A stretch of 52,357 nt of DNA from assembly GCF_031157315.1 (NCBI RefSeq), contig NZ_JAVIFU010000047.1:1-52357 (forward strand), given 5' to 3'. Each line of letters opens with the position of its first letter. The first letter of the stretch is position 1. The notes under the pieces were generated by a model. It was not told the origin of the DNA, searched no databases, and saw only the letters and a list, made by a program, of their open reading frames with translations. The stretch comes from Paenibacillus sp. LHD-38 (GTDB lineage Bacteria > Bacillota > Bacilli > Paenibacillales > Paenibacillaceae). Of this stretch, positions 7,785-14,754 are shown piece after piece. A program made the position numbers and the translations under genes.

Positions 7785-7811
7785 TTCCGCTAACGGGCAG
7801 GTTAGCGCAAC
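7785..7811 (+). repeat. attC-like element 10 (collapsed to outer arms)
   Basis: Only one half-site remains: GTTCCGCTAAC-GGGCAG-GTTAGCGCAAC. It forms a near-perfect 10 bp inverted repeat around GGGCAG. It looks like the outer left arm of one site joined directly to the outer right arm, with both inner boxes and the central hairpin lost. Confidence 0.7.
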
Positions 7812-7906
7812 TATTACTTCAATAAAAACGTCAAATATTTGAATTGGTTCATCTGGAAATTGGTTTTGATAATCCGAGTTCTTCTAAGAATATGGGGGAT
7901 GAGAAG

Positions 7907-8146
7907 ATGGACAAAACTGTTTCAAGCAGAAAAGATATCGTTTCATTGTTTTTAGGAATTGTTGCGGTACACATGTACGTAATTAGTTTTACAACAGAAT
8001 CAATTATTCTTATTATTGTATCGATTATAGATTCATTGATAGCGTTTTTACTCGGAATTGGTACAGATAGTGATTACGGGCACGGAGGACTAATTATAGG
8101 ACTATTAATCTTTATAGTATCGGTGATAACACTATTTATAAGTTAA
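7907..8146 (+). CDS. Small membrane protein with two helices (cassette gene)
   Basis: The 79-residue product has two strongly hydrophobic stretches, roughly residues 11-45 (possibly a hairpin pair) and 60-78, and a short glycine/histidine-rich loop (DSDYGHGG) between them. I start at ATG 7907, 8 bases after GGGGG; in-frame ATGs at 7844 and 7892 lack a good ribosome site. No family is recognised. It lies between the collapsed element 10 and element 11. Confidence 0.5.
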   Translation: MDKTVSSRKDIVSLFLGIVAVHMYVISFTTESIILIIVSIIDSLIAFLLGIGTDSDYGHGGLIIGLLIFIVSVITLFIS

Positions 8147-8221
8147 GTGCAACATTAGGAGCAGTTTGTCGCGGCAGCTACTCCTTATTGTTTATTAAGT
8201 AAAAGGGCAGATTTAATCAAC
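8141..8221 (+). repeat. attC-like element 11 (eroded)
   Basis: The left half is reduced to AGTTAAGTGCAAC overlapping the preceding stop. The central hairpin AGGAGCAGT...GCTACTCCT (8157-8186) is intact apart from a few mismatches. The right half is TTAAGTAAAA-GGGCAG-ATTTAATCAAC. The CTAAC cores are lost on both sides, so recombination competence is doubtful. Confidence 0.55.
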
Positions 8222-8240
8222 AAATGGGAGGTATTGCTAC

Positions 8241-8699
8241 ATGAAGCATCTCAAATTCCTCTTGTTCATTGTCATTGTTTTAACGGGGTTTTTATCAAAT
8301 ATAGAAGGAACATTAGCCAGTACCTACCCAAGTACCGTTGCTTGGAATAATCTCCTATATGGACTTTCCACCGAGGAAGTCGATAACAAAGATATTGGCA
8401 ATGAGATTGGAAAGATTAAGCGCCAAAGAACTCCGATGCCAAAGAAGAACGGAGAGTCAAATGAAAAACTTGTGGGAAGCTTGTTGTTTGAAATTAAAGG
8501 GGTAGACACTCAAGATGTAATAGCAGTTAAGGTAAATGATAAGTTTGTCAAGGCATCCAAACTTGGACCGATTCAAGTTACAACGAATGTATCAGATCTG
8601 TCCGATGAACAATCATGGATAGTAACACTGTCTGTTATCAGTTTCTTGGTCCTTTTAACAATGATTATCGTATGGAGAAAAAGAAAATGTATAGGTTAG
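8241..8699 (+). CDS. Secreted membrane-anchored protein, unknown (cassette gene)
   Basis: The 152-residue protein has an N-terminal signal peptide (cleavage probably near TLAS, residue 27), a basic, proline-containing extracellular middle, and a C-terminal transmembrane helix at about residues 126-145 followed by RKRK. The topology is therefore type I: outside domain, single anchor, short basic tail. GGGAGG lies 13 bases before ATG 8241. No family is recognised. Confidence 0.6.
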   Translation: MKHLKFLLFIVIVLTGFLSNIEGTLASTYPSTVAWNNLLYGLSTEEVDNKDIGNEIGKIKRQRTPMPKKNGESNEKLVGSLLFEIKGVDTQDVIAVKVNDKFVKASKLGPIQVTTNVSDLSDEQSWIVTLSVISFLVLLTMIIVWRKRKCIG

Positions 8700-8703
8700 T
8701 TCA

Positions 8704-8806
8704 TTCCGCTAACGGGAAACGATAGTTGAATAACGCACATTGTTGAGCAGGCGCTACGGTAGCCTGCTCTTTGTATTAAGCTATACGAACGGGCAGAATA
8801 ACGTGG
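8704..8806 (+). repeat. attC-like element 12
   Basis: Left half TTCCGCTAAC-gggaaac-GATAGTTGAATAA, central hairpin GAGCAGGCGCTAC...GTAGCCTGCTC (about 8744-8769), right half TTAAGCTA-(TACG)-AACGGGCAG-AATAACGTGG. A four-base TACG insertion interrupts the CTAAC core of the right half. Confidence 0.75.
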
Positions 8807-9116
8807 TGGAACAGTTAATATGAGAGCTAAGTTTGAATTTATTTAATGCTCTTTTGTACCAGGGACATGTAGGACATCAGGTGGAATCTTTCGGTGGGTA
8901 CAAGACGGTACTTCCGTAGTGATTGACAGTGGTCGTTTGTTTAAGAAGCATATGATCCTGCTCGCCAGATCCATGTTAAGTGGCAATGACGTCATACACA
9001 TTACTGCAAAGGAGAACACTGATACTTGTGTTCTTCTTTCTTTTGATCACGGAATCATTTCTACAAAATTCTTATGTGTTCGAAAGCCAAATTACAAGCT
9101 CGTTACGTCTAATGTA

Positions 9117-9665
9117 ATGAAAGGGCGGAGGTGGTTCAACATCATAGAATTAGTTAAAAAGGCCCAGAAGGGGAATGAAACTGCATTTACAGAGATATTC
9201 GAGCAGTACGAAGCGGTTTTATACCGAACCGCTTATGTATACCTGAAAAACAAAGACGACGCGCTCGATGCGGTTCAGGAAACCGCCTACCGCTCATTCA
9301 AGTTGATATCAACCTTAAAAGAGCCAAAGTATTTTAAAACTTGGCTGATCAGAATAGCGATAAGTTGTTCAATCGATATCCTTCGTAAAAGAAAGAACGT
9401 AATAATGCTTGTGGACGAACACGAAATAAGCAGTTTTGAAAGCTTGGGTGACGAAGACATACCGCTTTCTATGACGCTGCATGATCTAATCGACCAGCTA
9501 GACGAGGATGAGAAAAACGTGATTCTACTGCGCTTTTATCATGACTTCACAATTAAAGAAGTCGCGGAGACGCTTGGAATAGCGCTGGGATCTGCAAAAA
9601 CCGTTTTGTATCGCGCTTTAAAAAAGATGCGTAAAAAGTTGGAAGGAGATGATGCTTATGAATAA
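9117..9665 (+). CDS. ECF-type RNA polymerase sigma factor (cassette operon)
   Basis: Sigma region 2 is clear (AFTEIFEQYEAVLYRTAY, DALDAVQETAYRSF, FKTWLIRIAISCSIDILRKRK), as is region 4 (DEDEKNVILLRFYHDFTIKEVAETL then GSAKTVLYRALKKMRKKL). It is closest in style to the SigV/SigM group of extracytoplasmic-function factors. The start is unclear. Homologues would be expected to begin just before NIIELVKKAQ, where this gene has TTC preceded by a GGAGG too close to it, so I use the nearest in-frame ATG, 9117. The reading frame stays open upstream to 8919. The next gene, with a transmembrane segment, overlaps by 8 bases and is the likely anti-sigma factor. Confidence 0.85.
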   Translation: MKGRRWFNIIELVKKAQKGNETAFTEIFEQYEAVLYRTAYVYLKNKDDALDAVQETAYRSFKLISTLKEPKYFKTWLIRIAISCSIDILRKRKNVIMLVDEHEISSFESLGDEDIPLSMTLHDLIDQLDEDEKNVILLRFYHDFTIKEVAETLGIALGSAKTVLYRALKKMRKKLEGDDAYE

Positions 9666-10599
9666 TAAAATTAAGACGGAACTAGAAAACATTGAAATTC
9701 CGCCTGAACTTCATGAGCGAAGCAAACGCGGAATTCAAAAAGCAAAACAAGAAATGAAAACAAAGACAACGCACCATTGGTCTAAAGTCGCAGTCATCGC
9801 TGCTAGCATGGTAATCGTCATGGGCGGGTATGCAGCATACCAAAATTTTAGCGACAACTATTTGCAAGTGTCGCCCTCACGCAGTGTCATTCAAGTGTCT
9901 GAAATTGTGCTTTCCGATAATTCGAATATGAAGTACATGTTTAGCCTGATCGTGCATGACGGGAAAGTATATGTACAATCAGATACTTCAATGGAGAGCA
10001 GTCAAGCGAAACAATTGCTGGGACGAAAACTGGGCACTACAAAAGGCGTCATTGATGAATTTAGCAAGCAGGACAAATATGAGGTGGAGTTGGCTTCCAC
10101 AACTAGCGGTCTAAATGTTTTTAAGGTAAAGGGTTATGATGAAGATTTTCGAATAATGACCTACACGGAAAACGGCGGAAAGGTGAATGCCCGTTTTTAT
10201 GAACACCTTAACGGTATCACGATTAAAGATGGGGCCGATGTTTTCGGTAAGCTTAAACTAGCAGGTAACATCGTCAGTTCCGAGTACAAAAATATGAAGG
10301 ATTGGAATAATAACATCGATAACTACCACATTATCGATAACGAACGTGTCATAAACGCTTTCGTAAAAGCGCTGAACCATGCCACGCCGTTTTTAAGGAA
10401 AGATATCGAAGGGGAGTTAGATGCTACTTACAAAAACGGTGGCCTGAGAGAGTTGGCTCTTAGCCTGAAAGATGGTTCCAGGGTGCGCGTGATCGTTATG
10501 CAAAATGGGTACGTTCACTATGGGTTAGGAAGTGAAGTTTATTTCAAAATGGATGGACAAGTTTTTAAGAAATTGTGGAATGAACTAAACCAGAAATAA
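9658..10599 (+). CDS. Membrane-anchored anti-sigma factor (cassette operon)
   Basis: The 313-residue protein has a short cytoplasmic N-terminus (about residues 1-42, beginning MNNKIKTELENIEIPPELHER), one transmembrane helix at about 44-62 (VAVIAASMVIVMGGYAAY), and a large extracellular domain. That layout and the 8-base overlap with the sigma gene mark it as the cognate anti-sigma factor, possibly of the DUF4179 group. I start at ATG 9658, about 10 bases after GGAAGGAG; the ATG at 9649 directly abuts the site. Regulated proteolysis in response to an envelope signal is the usual mechanism for the class, but the signal here is unknown. Confidence 0.75.
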   Translation: MNNKIKTELENIEIPPELHERSKRGIQKAKQEMKTKTTHHWSKVAVIAASMVIVMGGYAAYQNFSDNYLQVSPSRSVIQVSEIVLSDNSNMKYMFSLIVHDGKVYVQSDTSMESSQAKQLLGRKLGTTKGVIDEFSKQDKYEVELASTTSGLNVFKVKGYDEDFRIMTYTENGGKVNARFYEHLNGITIKDGADVFGKLKLAGNIVSSEYKNMKDWNNNIDNYHIIDNERVINAFVKALNHATPFLRKDIEGELDATYKNGGLRELALSLKDGSRVRVIVMQNGYVHYGLGSEVYFKMDGQVFKKLWNELNQK

Positions 10600-10625
10600 T
10601 GATTTTACTTATTTAGGAGGCCATC

Positions 10626-11021
10626 ATGAAAAACTTTTACTGGATAAAACATGTCATTGTAATCACTTCATTAACCGCTGCCTTACTCTCTGGATGCGGC
10701 ATGAGCCAAAACAATGAAAATAATAGTTCAACACAGGCGGTCGATGCCCAAAGTGGCTTTTCTGTAAATGAAGACGAGATGCGTCAAATTGCTTGGGATA
10801 GCGTCTCTGAAGTGGCTCGCAAAACAGTCATAACAGATTGGCAACATGCCTTGGTGGAGGAATCGACCCTAGAACAAATCCCTCTTAAAATTAGTGGTAT
10901 CAATTCTAAGCACGTATACAAAGTCATTTTTGAAACCACCCAAGATCTGTTGCTAGGATCGATTGGGATATATATTGATGCTGATACTAAAAAAATCATT
11001 GGGCATGATGCACGGAAATAG
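10626..11021 (+). CDS. Small lipoprotein of the sigma/anti-sigma cassette
   Basis: The 131-residue protein has a type II signal peptide with lipobox LLSGC at about residues 19-23 and a Gln/Asn/Ser-rich linker, then one compact alpha/beta domain ending in YIDADTKKIIGHD, reminiscent of YpeB/PepSY-type small domains. AGGAGG sits 6 bases before ATG 10626. It is 26 bases downstream of the anti-sigma gene and shares the terminator at 11031, so the three genes probably form one operon. A role in sensing or as a regulon member is inference. Confidence 0.65.
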   Translation: MKNFYWIKHVIVITSLTAALLSGCGMSQNNENNSSTQAVDAQSGFSVNEDEMRQIAWDSVSEVARKTVITDWQHALVEESTLEQIPLKISGINSKHVYKVIFETTQDLLLGSIGIYIDADTKKIIGHDARK

Positions 11022-11030
11022 TACGTAGCA

Positions 11031-11060
11031 AAAACGGCGACCATGAATCGCCGTTTTTCT
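11031..11060 (+). terminator. Intrinsic terminator of the sigma-factor operon
   Basis: AAAACGGCGA and TCGCCGTTTT form a perfect 10 bp stem with a 7-base loop followed by TTCT. It lies just after the lipoprotein gene and before attC-like element 13. Confidence 0.8.
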
Positions 11061-11109
11061 GTCTTAGTACGGTCTACAAAAATTGGCCGCCCGCGATTTA
11101 AATGAACGG

Positions 11110-11204
11110 TTACGCTAACGGGACACGATAGTTGAACAAACAAGGAATAGTTTGCTACGGCAGCTGCTCCGTTTCTTTATTAAGCTAACGGCAGTTTAGT
11201 TCCA
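11110..11204 (+). repeat. attC-like element 13
   Basis: Left half TTACGCTAAC-GGGACAC-GATAGTTGAAC. The centre is AAGGAATAGTTTGC...GCAGCTGCTCCGTTT, an imperfect hairpin. The right half is TTAAGCTAAC-GGCAG-TTTAGTTCC, whose spacer lacks one G compared with its fellows. It closes the three-gene sigma cassette. Confidence 0.75.
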
Positions 11205-11297
11205 GAAATTAAATCACTCGTCGATATAACTTTTCCTCTCATAACACGTCTATTTATACGGCAGTAAATAAGTGTGAGTCAGCAGGAGGATAAAGAA

Positions 11298-11750
11298 ATG
11301 AAAAAGTGGTTTTTCATAGTTTTGGCGGTCACGGTCGTCATCGTCGGCGCGTTTGCCTTCTTTAAAAACGGTGGTGAGGACAGGATCACTGCGGAACGCG
11401 AAATTCCGACGCCGAAAGTAACGGTCGGCGGAAAAGAAATCCCGACGGTACTGGGTTCGCGCGTGACCGACGCGATTTACGACACGGCGGGAGCCCTTGA
11501 TCTCATGAAGAACCAAGAGCCGACCGCGGTCATTTCAGGAGCGGAAATATCAGTCGCTTTCGACGTCGTACCTGGAACTTTGGTGCTTCAAAGGCTCGAC
11601 ACCGAAGGAAACGTGGTCTCGGAGGAAAACCTGAAACAATTGAAAGTGTTTGTCGTGCCGTCCGAAAAGGGAGTCTACGTGTACAACTTGAACGCTTGGT
11701 GGAAGCCGATCGGAAGCGCCAACTTTGCATTTAAAATTAAAGTGGACTAA
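11298..11750 (+). CDS. Membrane-anchored extracytoplasmic protein, unknown (cassette gene)
   Basis: The 150-residue product has an N-terminal signal anchor (MKKWFFIVLAVTVVIVGAFAFF) and a beta-rich outer domain with VTVGGKEIPTVLGS and VVPGTLVLQRLD. It is likely held at the membrane with the domain outside. AGGAGG at 11284 places the start at ATG 11298; an upstream in-frame GTG at 11274 precedes the site. Third positions are strikingly GC-rich (many GCG/GTC/GAC), unlike the AT-rich neighbours, so this unit probably came from another source. No family is recognised. Confidence 0.6.
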   Translation: MKKWFFIVLAVTVVIVGAFAFFKNGGEDRITAEREIPTPKVTVGGKEIPTVLGSRVTDAIYDTAGALDLMKNQEPTAVISGAEISVAFDVVPGTLVLQRLDTEGNVVSEENLKQLKVFVVPSEKGVYVYNLNAWWKPIGSANFAFKIKVD

Positions 11751-11765
11751 CGAAGGGGCGCTGCA

Positions 11766-11860
11766 ATACGCTAACGGGTAACGATAGTTGAACAAACAAG
11801 GAGAGTTTGCTGCGGCAGTTGCTCTCTTTCTTTGTTAAGCTAACGGGCAGAATAGATTCA
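11766..11860 (+). repeat. attC-like element 14
   Basis: Left half TACGCTAAC-gggtaac-GATAGTTGAAC, central hairpin GGAGAGTTTGC...GCAGTTGCTCTC, right half TTAAGCTAAC-GGGCAG-AATAGATTCA. Left half and centre closely resemble element 13, so the two sites are sister copies even though the adjoining genes are unrelated. Confidence 0.8.
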
Positions 11861-11930
11861 TTGCAAAGGATTTTTCCATCTTTTGTATAAGTTAAAATAA
11901 GGAAAATTTACTCGTGGGAGTGATCTTACG

Positions 11931-12788
11931 CTGAAACTGTCTAATGTTAATTTTGAACTTGCGAAAAATTATTTAATGAACTATGGAAGGGATTTGGAGC
12001 AAGAGTTATTTCGGTTTCATTTCGAGAGGAGTTCTCCTCAAGGTCTTCTTAACATCATGGTCTGTTACCAGGGCGAAGATGGCGGATTTAGAAATATGGG
12101 TGAGGGTCACCCCCAACATACAAACGCCATGGATACCAGTATGGCGTTTCAATATTTAAGTGAGGTAGGGGCGAAAACTGATTATGAAATCGTCCAGAGA
12201 GGGATTAAATACATTATCAGTTCTAATGACCGTTCTCTGAATTGCTGGCATCAGAGGCATAACGAAACGTCCAGTGAATGGAATAACAACCCTGGCGCCG
12301 AAATGGTCGGGTACCTCCACGAATATCGGGAATTGGTTCCAAACGATTTCCTGGAATCAGTTACTGAAGTCGCATTGTTATCGATTAGAGAACCTAAAAA
12401 GCCATATGACCAATTTTCTTTTTTGGAAGCGCTCTGCATCCTTCGTTTGGCCGTGCGAATCACTGAACCATTCAAGTCAGAAATCTTAGGCTGGCTCAAA
12501 TCTGATATTTTTGAGATTATCGAGACAGATCAAGCGAAATGGGCGACAATATACAGCGCAAAACCGTTCTTTTTCGCTCATTCCCCTAAAGATCCACTCT
12601 ACGAAACGATAAAGGAACACGTCATTCGAAGCTTGGAAAATGAAATCATAACCCAATCTGATGAGGGCAATTTCGTTCTCAACTGGAATACTCAGAATGC
12701 AGAAGGGGAGTTGGTATGGAAAAGCATCTGGACAATGGATGCTTTGAGAGCATTGCATCATCACGACATGATTAAATCTAAATACTGA
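11931..12788 (+). CDS. Alpha/alpha-toroid (prenyltransferase/terpenoid-cyclase-like) protein (cassette gene)
   Basis: About 285 residues. The segment VCYQGEDGGFRNMGEGHPQ and the downstream helix pairs (MAFQYLSEVG, GIKYIIS, WHQRH) resemble the helical-repeat toroid of prenyltransferase beta-subunit or squalene-cyclase-like proteins. The catalytic residues of those enzymes are not evident, so the activity is unknown. The frame is open back to CTG 11931, which lies 10 bases after GGGAG and starts a convincing N-terminus (LKLSNVNFELAKNYL). The first in-frame ATG is 11976, without a ribosome site. I prefer the rare CTG start. It is followed after 17 bases by the VOC gene, so this unit has two genes. 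Confidence 0.6.
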   Translation: MKLSNVNFELAKNYLMNYGRDLEQELFRFHFERSSPQGLLNIMVCYQGEDGGFRNMGEGHPQHTNAMDTSMAFQYLSEVGAKTDYEIVQRGIKYIISSNDRSLNCWHQRHNETSSEWNNNPGAEMVGYLHEYRELVPNDFLESVTEVALLSIREPKKPYDQFSFLEALCILRLAVRITEPFKSEILGWLKSDIFEIIETDQAKWATIYSAKPFFFAHSPKDPLYETIKEHVIRSLENEIITQSDEGNFVLNWNTQNAEGELVWKSIWTMDALRALHHHDMIKSKY

Positions 12789-12805
12789 TTAGGGGTGATC
12801 AAAAA

Positions 12806-13195
12806 ATGAAAGCACAGATTTCATTGATTACGATCCTTACGACCGACGTGCCAAAGATGACCGAATTATACTCTGATGTGCTTGGTTTCAAAATCAAAAG
12901 CGAATCTCCAAATTATGTTGAGTTCGAAAACGATGGAGCACGCTTTGCTATTTGTTCTCGACAAATTATGGCTGATATTACAGGAGGGAATAGTTCTTTC
13001 AAAGAGGTTACCAAAGGACAATCTTTTGAACTGGCTTTCCCTTGCGCATCACCTGAAGAAGTTAAAAGGACTTATGACGAGTTAATCGCAAAGGGAGCGA
13101 CTGCTTTTAAAGAACCAACGAGTATGCCTTGGGGGCAAACAACAGCATTCTTTGCTGATCCCGAAGGAAATATCCATGAAATATTTGCAGACTGA
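12806..13195 (+). CDS. VOC-superfamily (glyoxalase/bleomycin-resistance-like) protein (cassette gene)
   Basis: The 129-residue protein has the paired beta-alpha-beta-beta-beta units of the vicinal-oxygen-chelate fold. It begins with TILTTDVPKMTELYSDVLGFKI, has FELAFPCASPEEVKRTYDELIAKGA in the second half, and ends with the typical FFADPEGNIHEIF containing the C-terminal metal-site Glu. Some members bind antibiotics such as bleomycin or fosfomycin and others are dioxygenases; which applies here is unclear. AGGGGTGATC precedes ATG 12806, 17 bases after the toroid gene. Confidence 0.8.
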   Translation: MKAQISLITILTTDVPKMTELYSDVLGFKIKSESPNYVEFENDGARFAICSRQIMADITGGNSSFKEVTKGQSFELAFPCASPEEVKRTYDELIAKGATAFKEPTSMPWGQTTAFFADPEGNIHEIFAD

Positions 13196-13198
13196 GTA

Positions 13199-13267
13199 TT
13201 GAATTAACGTGTACGTTAGTTCAACTGTATTAGGGCTGCTTCTCAACTAACTGGCAGTTTAACGCAA
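13199..13267 (+). repeat. attC-like element 15 (short form)
   Basis: Left half TTGAATTAAC-gtgtac-GTTAGTTCAAC, short centre TGTATTAGGGCTGCTTC with no long hairpin, right half TCAACTAAC-tggcag-TTTAACGCAA. The total of 69 nt is similar to the short attC sites of class 1 integron cassettes. The inner boxes GTTAGTTCAAC and TCAACTAAC are complementary. Confidence 0.75.
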
Positions 13268-13358
13268 ACTTCCTTTTTAATTTACGATACGGATCTCCGC
13301 AATGTATCTAAGCACAAAGTAAAGTTTGACCACAAAATATACATCATTATATAAGACA

Positions 13359-13388
13359 AAGCCACTCCAAACAATGGAGTGGCTTCTT
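13359..13388. terminator. Terminator of the inverted methyltransferase gene
   Basis: AAGCCACTCC and GGAGTGGCTT form a perfect 10 bp stem with a 7-base loop. T-rich and A-rich flanks on either side would let it work in both directions. It lies 20 bases past the stop of the minus-strand gene. Confidence 0.75.
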
Positions 13389-13409
13389 TAGCGTTGGTAT
13401 GTTACTTAA

Positions 13410-14189
13410 TTATGATCTTGTAGCTTCATAAACGAATTGTTGCTTTCCATCGGTGGGTATCTTCCCAAACTCAAAATCAGCAGATACAGTTACATCGGTA
13501 AAACCGATACTTTCTAGAATGAACTTAAATTCTTCCACTCCGTACCACCGCTTTGCAAAACGTTGTAATTCAGTTTGGATTAGTTTTCCGTTACGCCACT
13601 TTTCATACTTTATATAGTCTACTCTGTATTGGTTAAAGAATAAATCAGCTTCGACACACTTTCCTTCCATAGTGATAATGTCACCATTCGGTAAGTGGAA
13701 TGTCGATGAACCGCCCCAGTGTCCATTATCAGAACTGTTGTAATTATTGCTAGGTAAATGTAGGTCTAGCATAAGACGCCCACCTATTTCAAGATGATCG
13801 TAAAGTCGTTTTAAGACTTCTTTCGCTTCAGACCGTTGTTCTATTAACAAAAATGAACCGCCAGGAATAATGATTGCTTCATATTTGCTGGGCAATGCAA
13901 GTTCCTTTAAGTCAGCTTGATACAACTTGGTTTTTAAGCCATGAATTTCACAACGTTGTCGGCATGAATCCAACATCTCAGAAGAGTAGTCTACTCCATC
14001 GACAATAAGACCCGATTTAAGAAGTGGAATGATGACACGTCCAGAACCGACCATTGCTTCTAGAACTCGTCCGTTGCAATGTTTAAGTCTCTCTTGATAG
14101 TATTCAATATCACCACTAAAGGACTGCCCGATTTGCTTGGTCAGGTCATAAACCTCTGTGCAAAGTTCGCCGTAATAACTAAAAGACAT
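13410..14189 (-). CDS. Class I SAM-dependent methyltransferase, inverted orientation
   Basis: The 259-residue protein has motif I as VLEAMVGSGRV, the acidic GVDYSSEML at strand beta-2, and later IIIPGGSFLL. The glycine-rich loop deviates from the usual GxGxG (GSGR only), as in some small-molecule methyltransferases. The start ATG 14189 follows ACGGAGG at 11 bases. It is the only gene of the array region on the minus strand. The 60-codon-equivalent space upstream holds a short leader ORF and competing hairpins, suggesting regulated translation as for erm-type resistance genes. The target is unknown. Confidence 0.8.
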   Translation of the reverse strand: MSFSYYGELCTEVYDLTKQIGQSFSGDIEYYQERLKHCNGRVLEAMVGSGRVIIPLLKSGLIVDGVDYSSEMLDSCRQRCEIHGLKTKLYQADLKELALPSKYEAIIIPGGSFLLIEQRSEAKEVLKRLYDHLEIGGRLMLDLHLPSNNYNSSDNGHWGGSSTFHLPNGDIITMEGKCVEADLFFNQYRVDYIKYEKWRNGKLIQTELQRFAKRWYGVEEFKFILESIGFTDVTVSADFEFGKIPTDGKQQFVYEATRS

Positions 14190-14199
14190 ATAATATTAA

Positions 14200-14259
14200 C
14201 CCTCCGTGGTTTTGGTTTTTTGCACGGAAGGAGATAAGCTTAAATGATTATCCCTTCCG
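14200..14259 (-). promoter_or_regulatory. Candidate translational attenuator upstream of the inverted methyltransferase
   Basis: On the minus strand a hairpin pairs CGGAAGGGATAA with TTATCTCCTTCCG (plus positions 14248-14259 and 14225-14237). The 3' arm, CCTTCCG, can instead pair with CGGAGGG (14200-14206), which contains the ribosome site of the methyltransferase gene. The stop codon of the leader ORF lies in the 5' arm. Two mutually exclusive structures overlapping a leader peptide and a ribosome site are the hallmarks of translational attenuation. The direction of control is not predictable by eye. Confidence 0.45.
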
Positions 14260-14307
14260 CACCTCTAAAATAACTGTTTCGCCAACGAATTGAATTGTTC
14301 TCACCAT
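14248..14307 (-). CDS. Putative 19-residue leader peptide
   Basis: The minus-strand ORF ATG 14307 to TAA 14248 encodes MVRTIQFVGETVILEVRKG. A purine-rich GAAAGCGAG precedes it at 5 bases. The stop falls inside the first arm of the hairpin described at 14200-14259. Length, position and overlap fit a regulatory leader peptide. Against this, a 19-codon ORF arises easily by chance and there is no comparison to show conservation. Confidence 0.4.
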   Translation of the reverse strand: MVRTIQFVGETVILEVRKG

Positions 14308-14754
14308 AATCACTCGCTTTCTTAGTAGGATAAAATCAATATAATACATAAAGAAAATATTGGCAATAGCGGAAATACGTATCGTCCAAAATCAATCCAT
14401 AGTCGAGCGACGGATGTGCATACGGCAATTCTCACCCCAAGAACTATTTAAATGATATAAACCACTCCCCTCCCTTCCAAACGCCACCAGACAGCCTAGA
14501 ATCCATTCTAACGGCTTATGGGCTTGTACACCATTCTATACATCCCCGCTTCCGTCACCTTTACAATGTCAAAAACTATGCTCAATGAAAGTCGAAACTT
14601 TCATGTAAAAATATAGTGTCTTTAATTCGAATTTTATTTTTGAAATGTTTCAAAACTGATTCATGATTATTTGAAATACGAATTCAGTAAGACAAGTTAT
14701 CATGTTGTAAGCTATTCCACGGTGAACCGTATCATAGATAGAAGTACGAATCAT

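Noticed and set aside
11550..11795. Minus-strand frames across 11530-11795
   Set aside because: They arise from the GC-rich third positions of the plus-strand gene and have no start signals.
1183..13267. Regularly spaced repeats suggesting a CRISPR array
   Set aside because: Spacing is 300-2,300 bases, each interval holds a translated gene, and the repeats are bipartite with variable centres.
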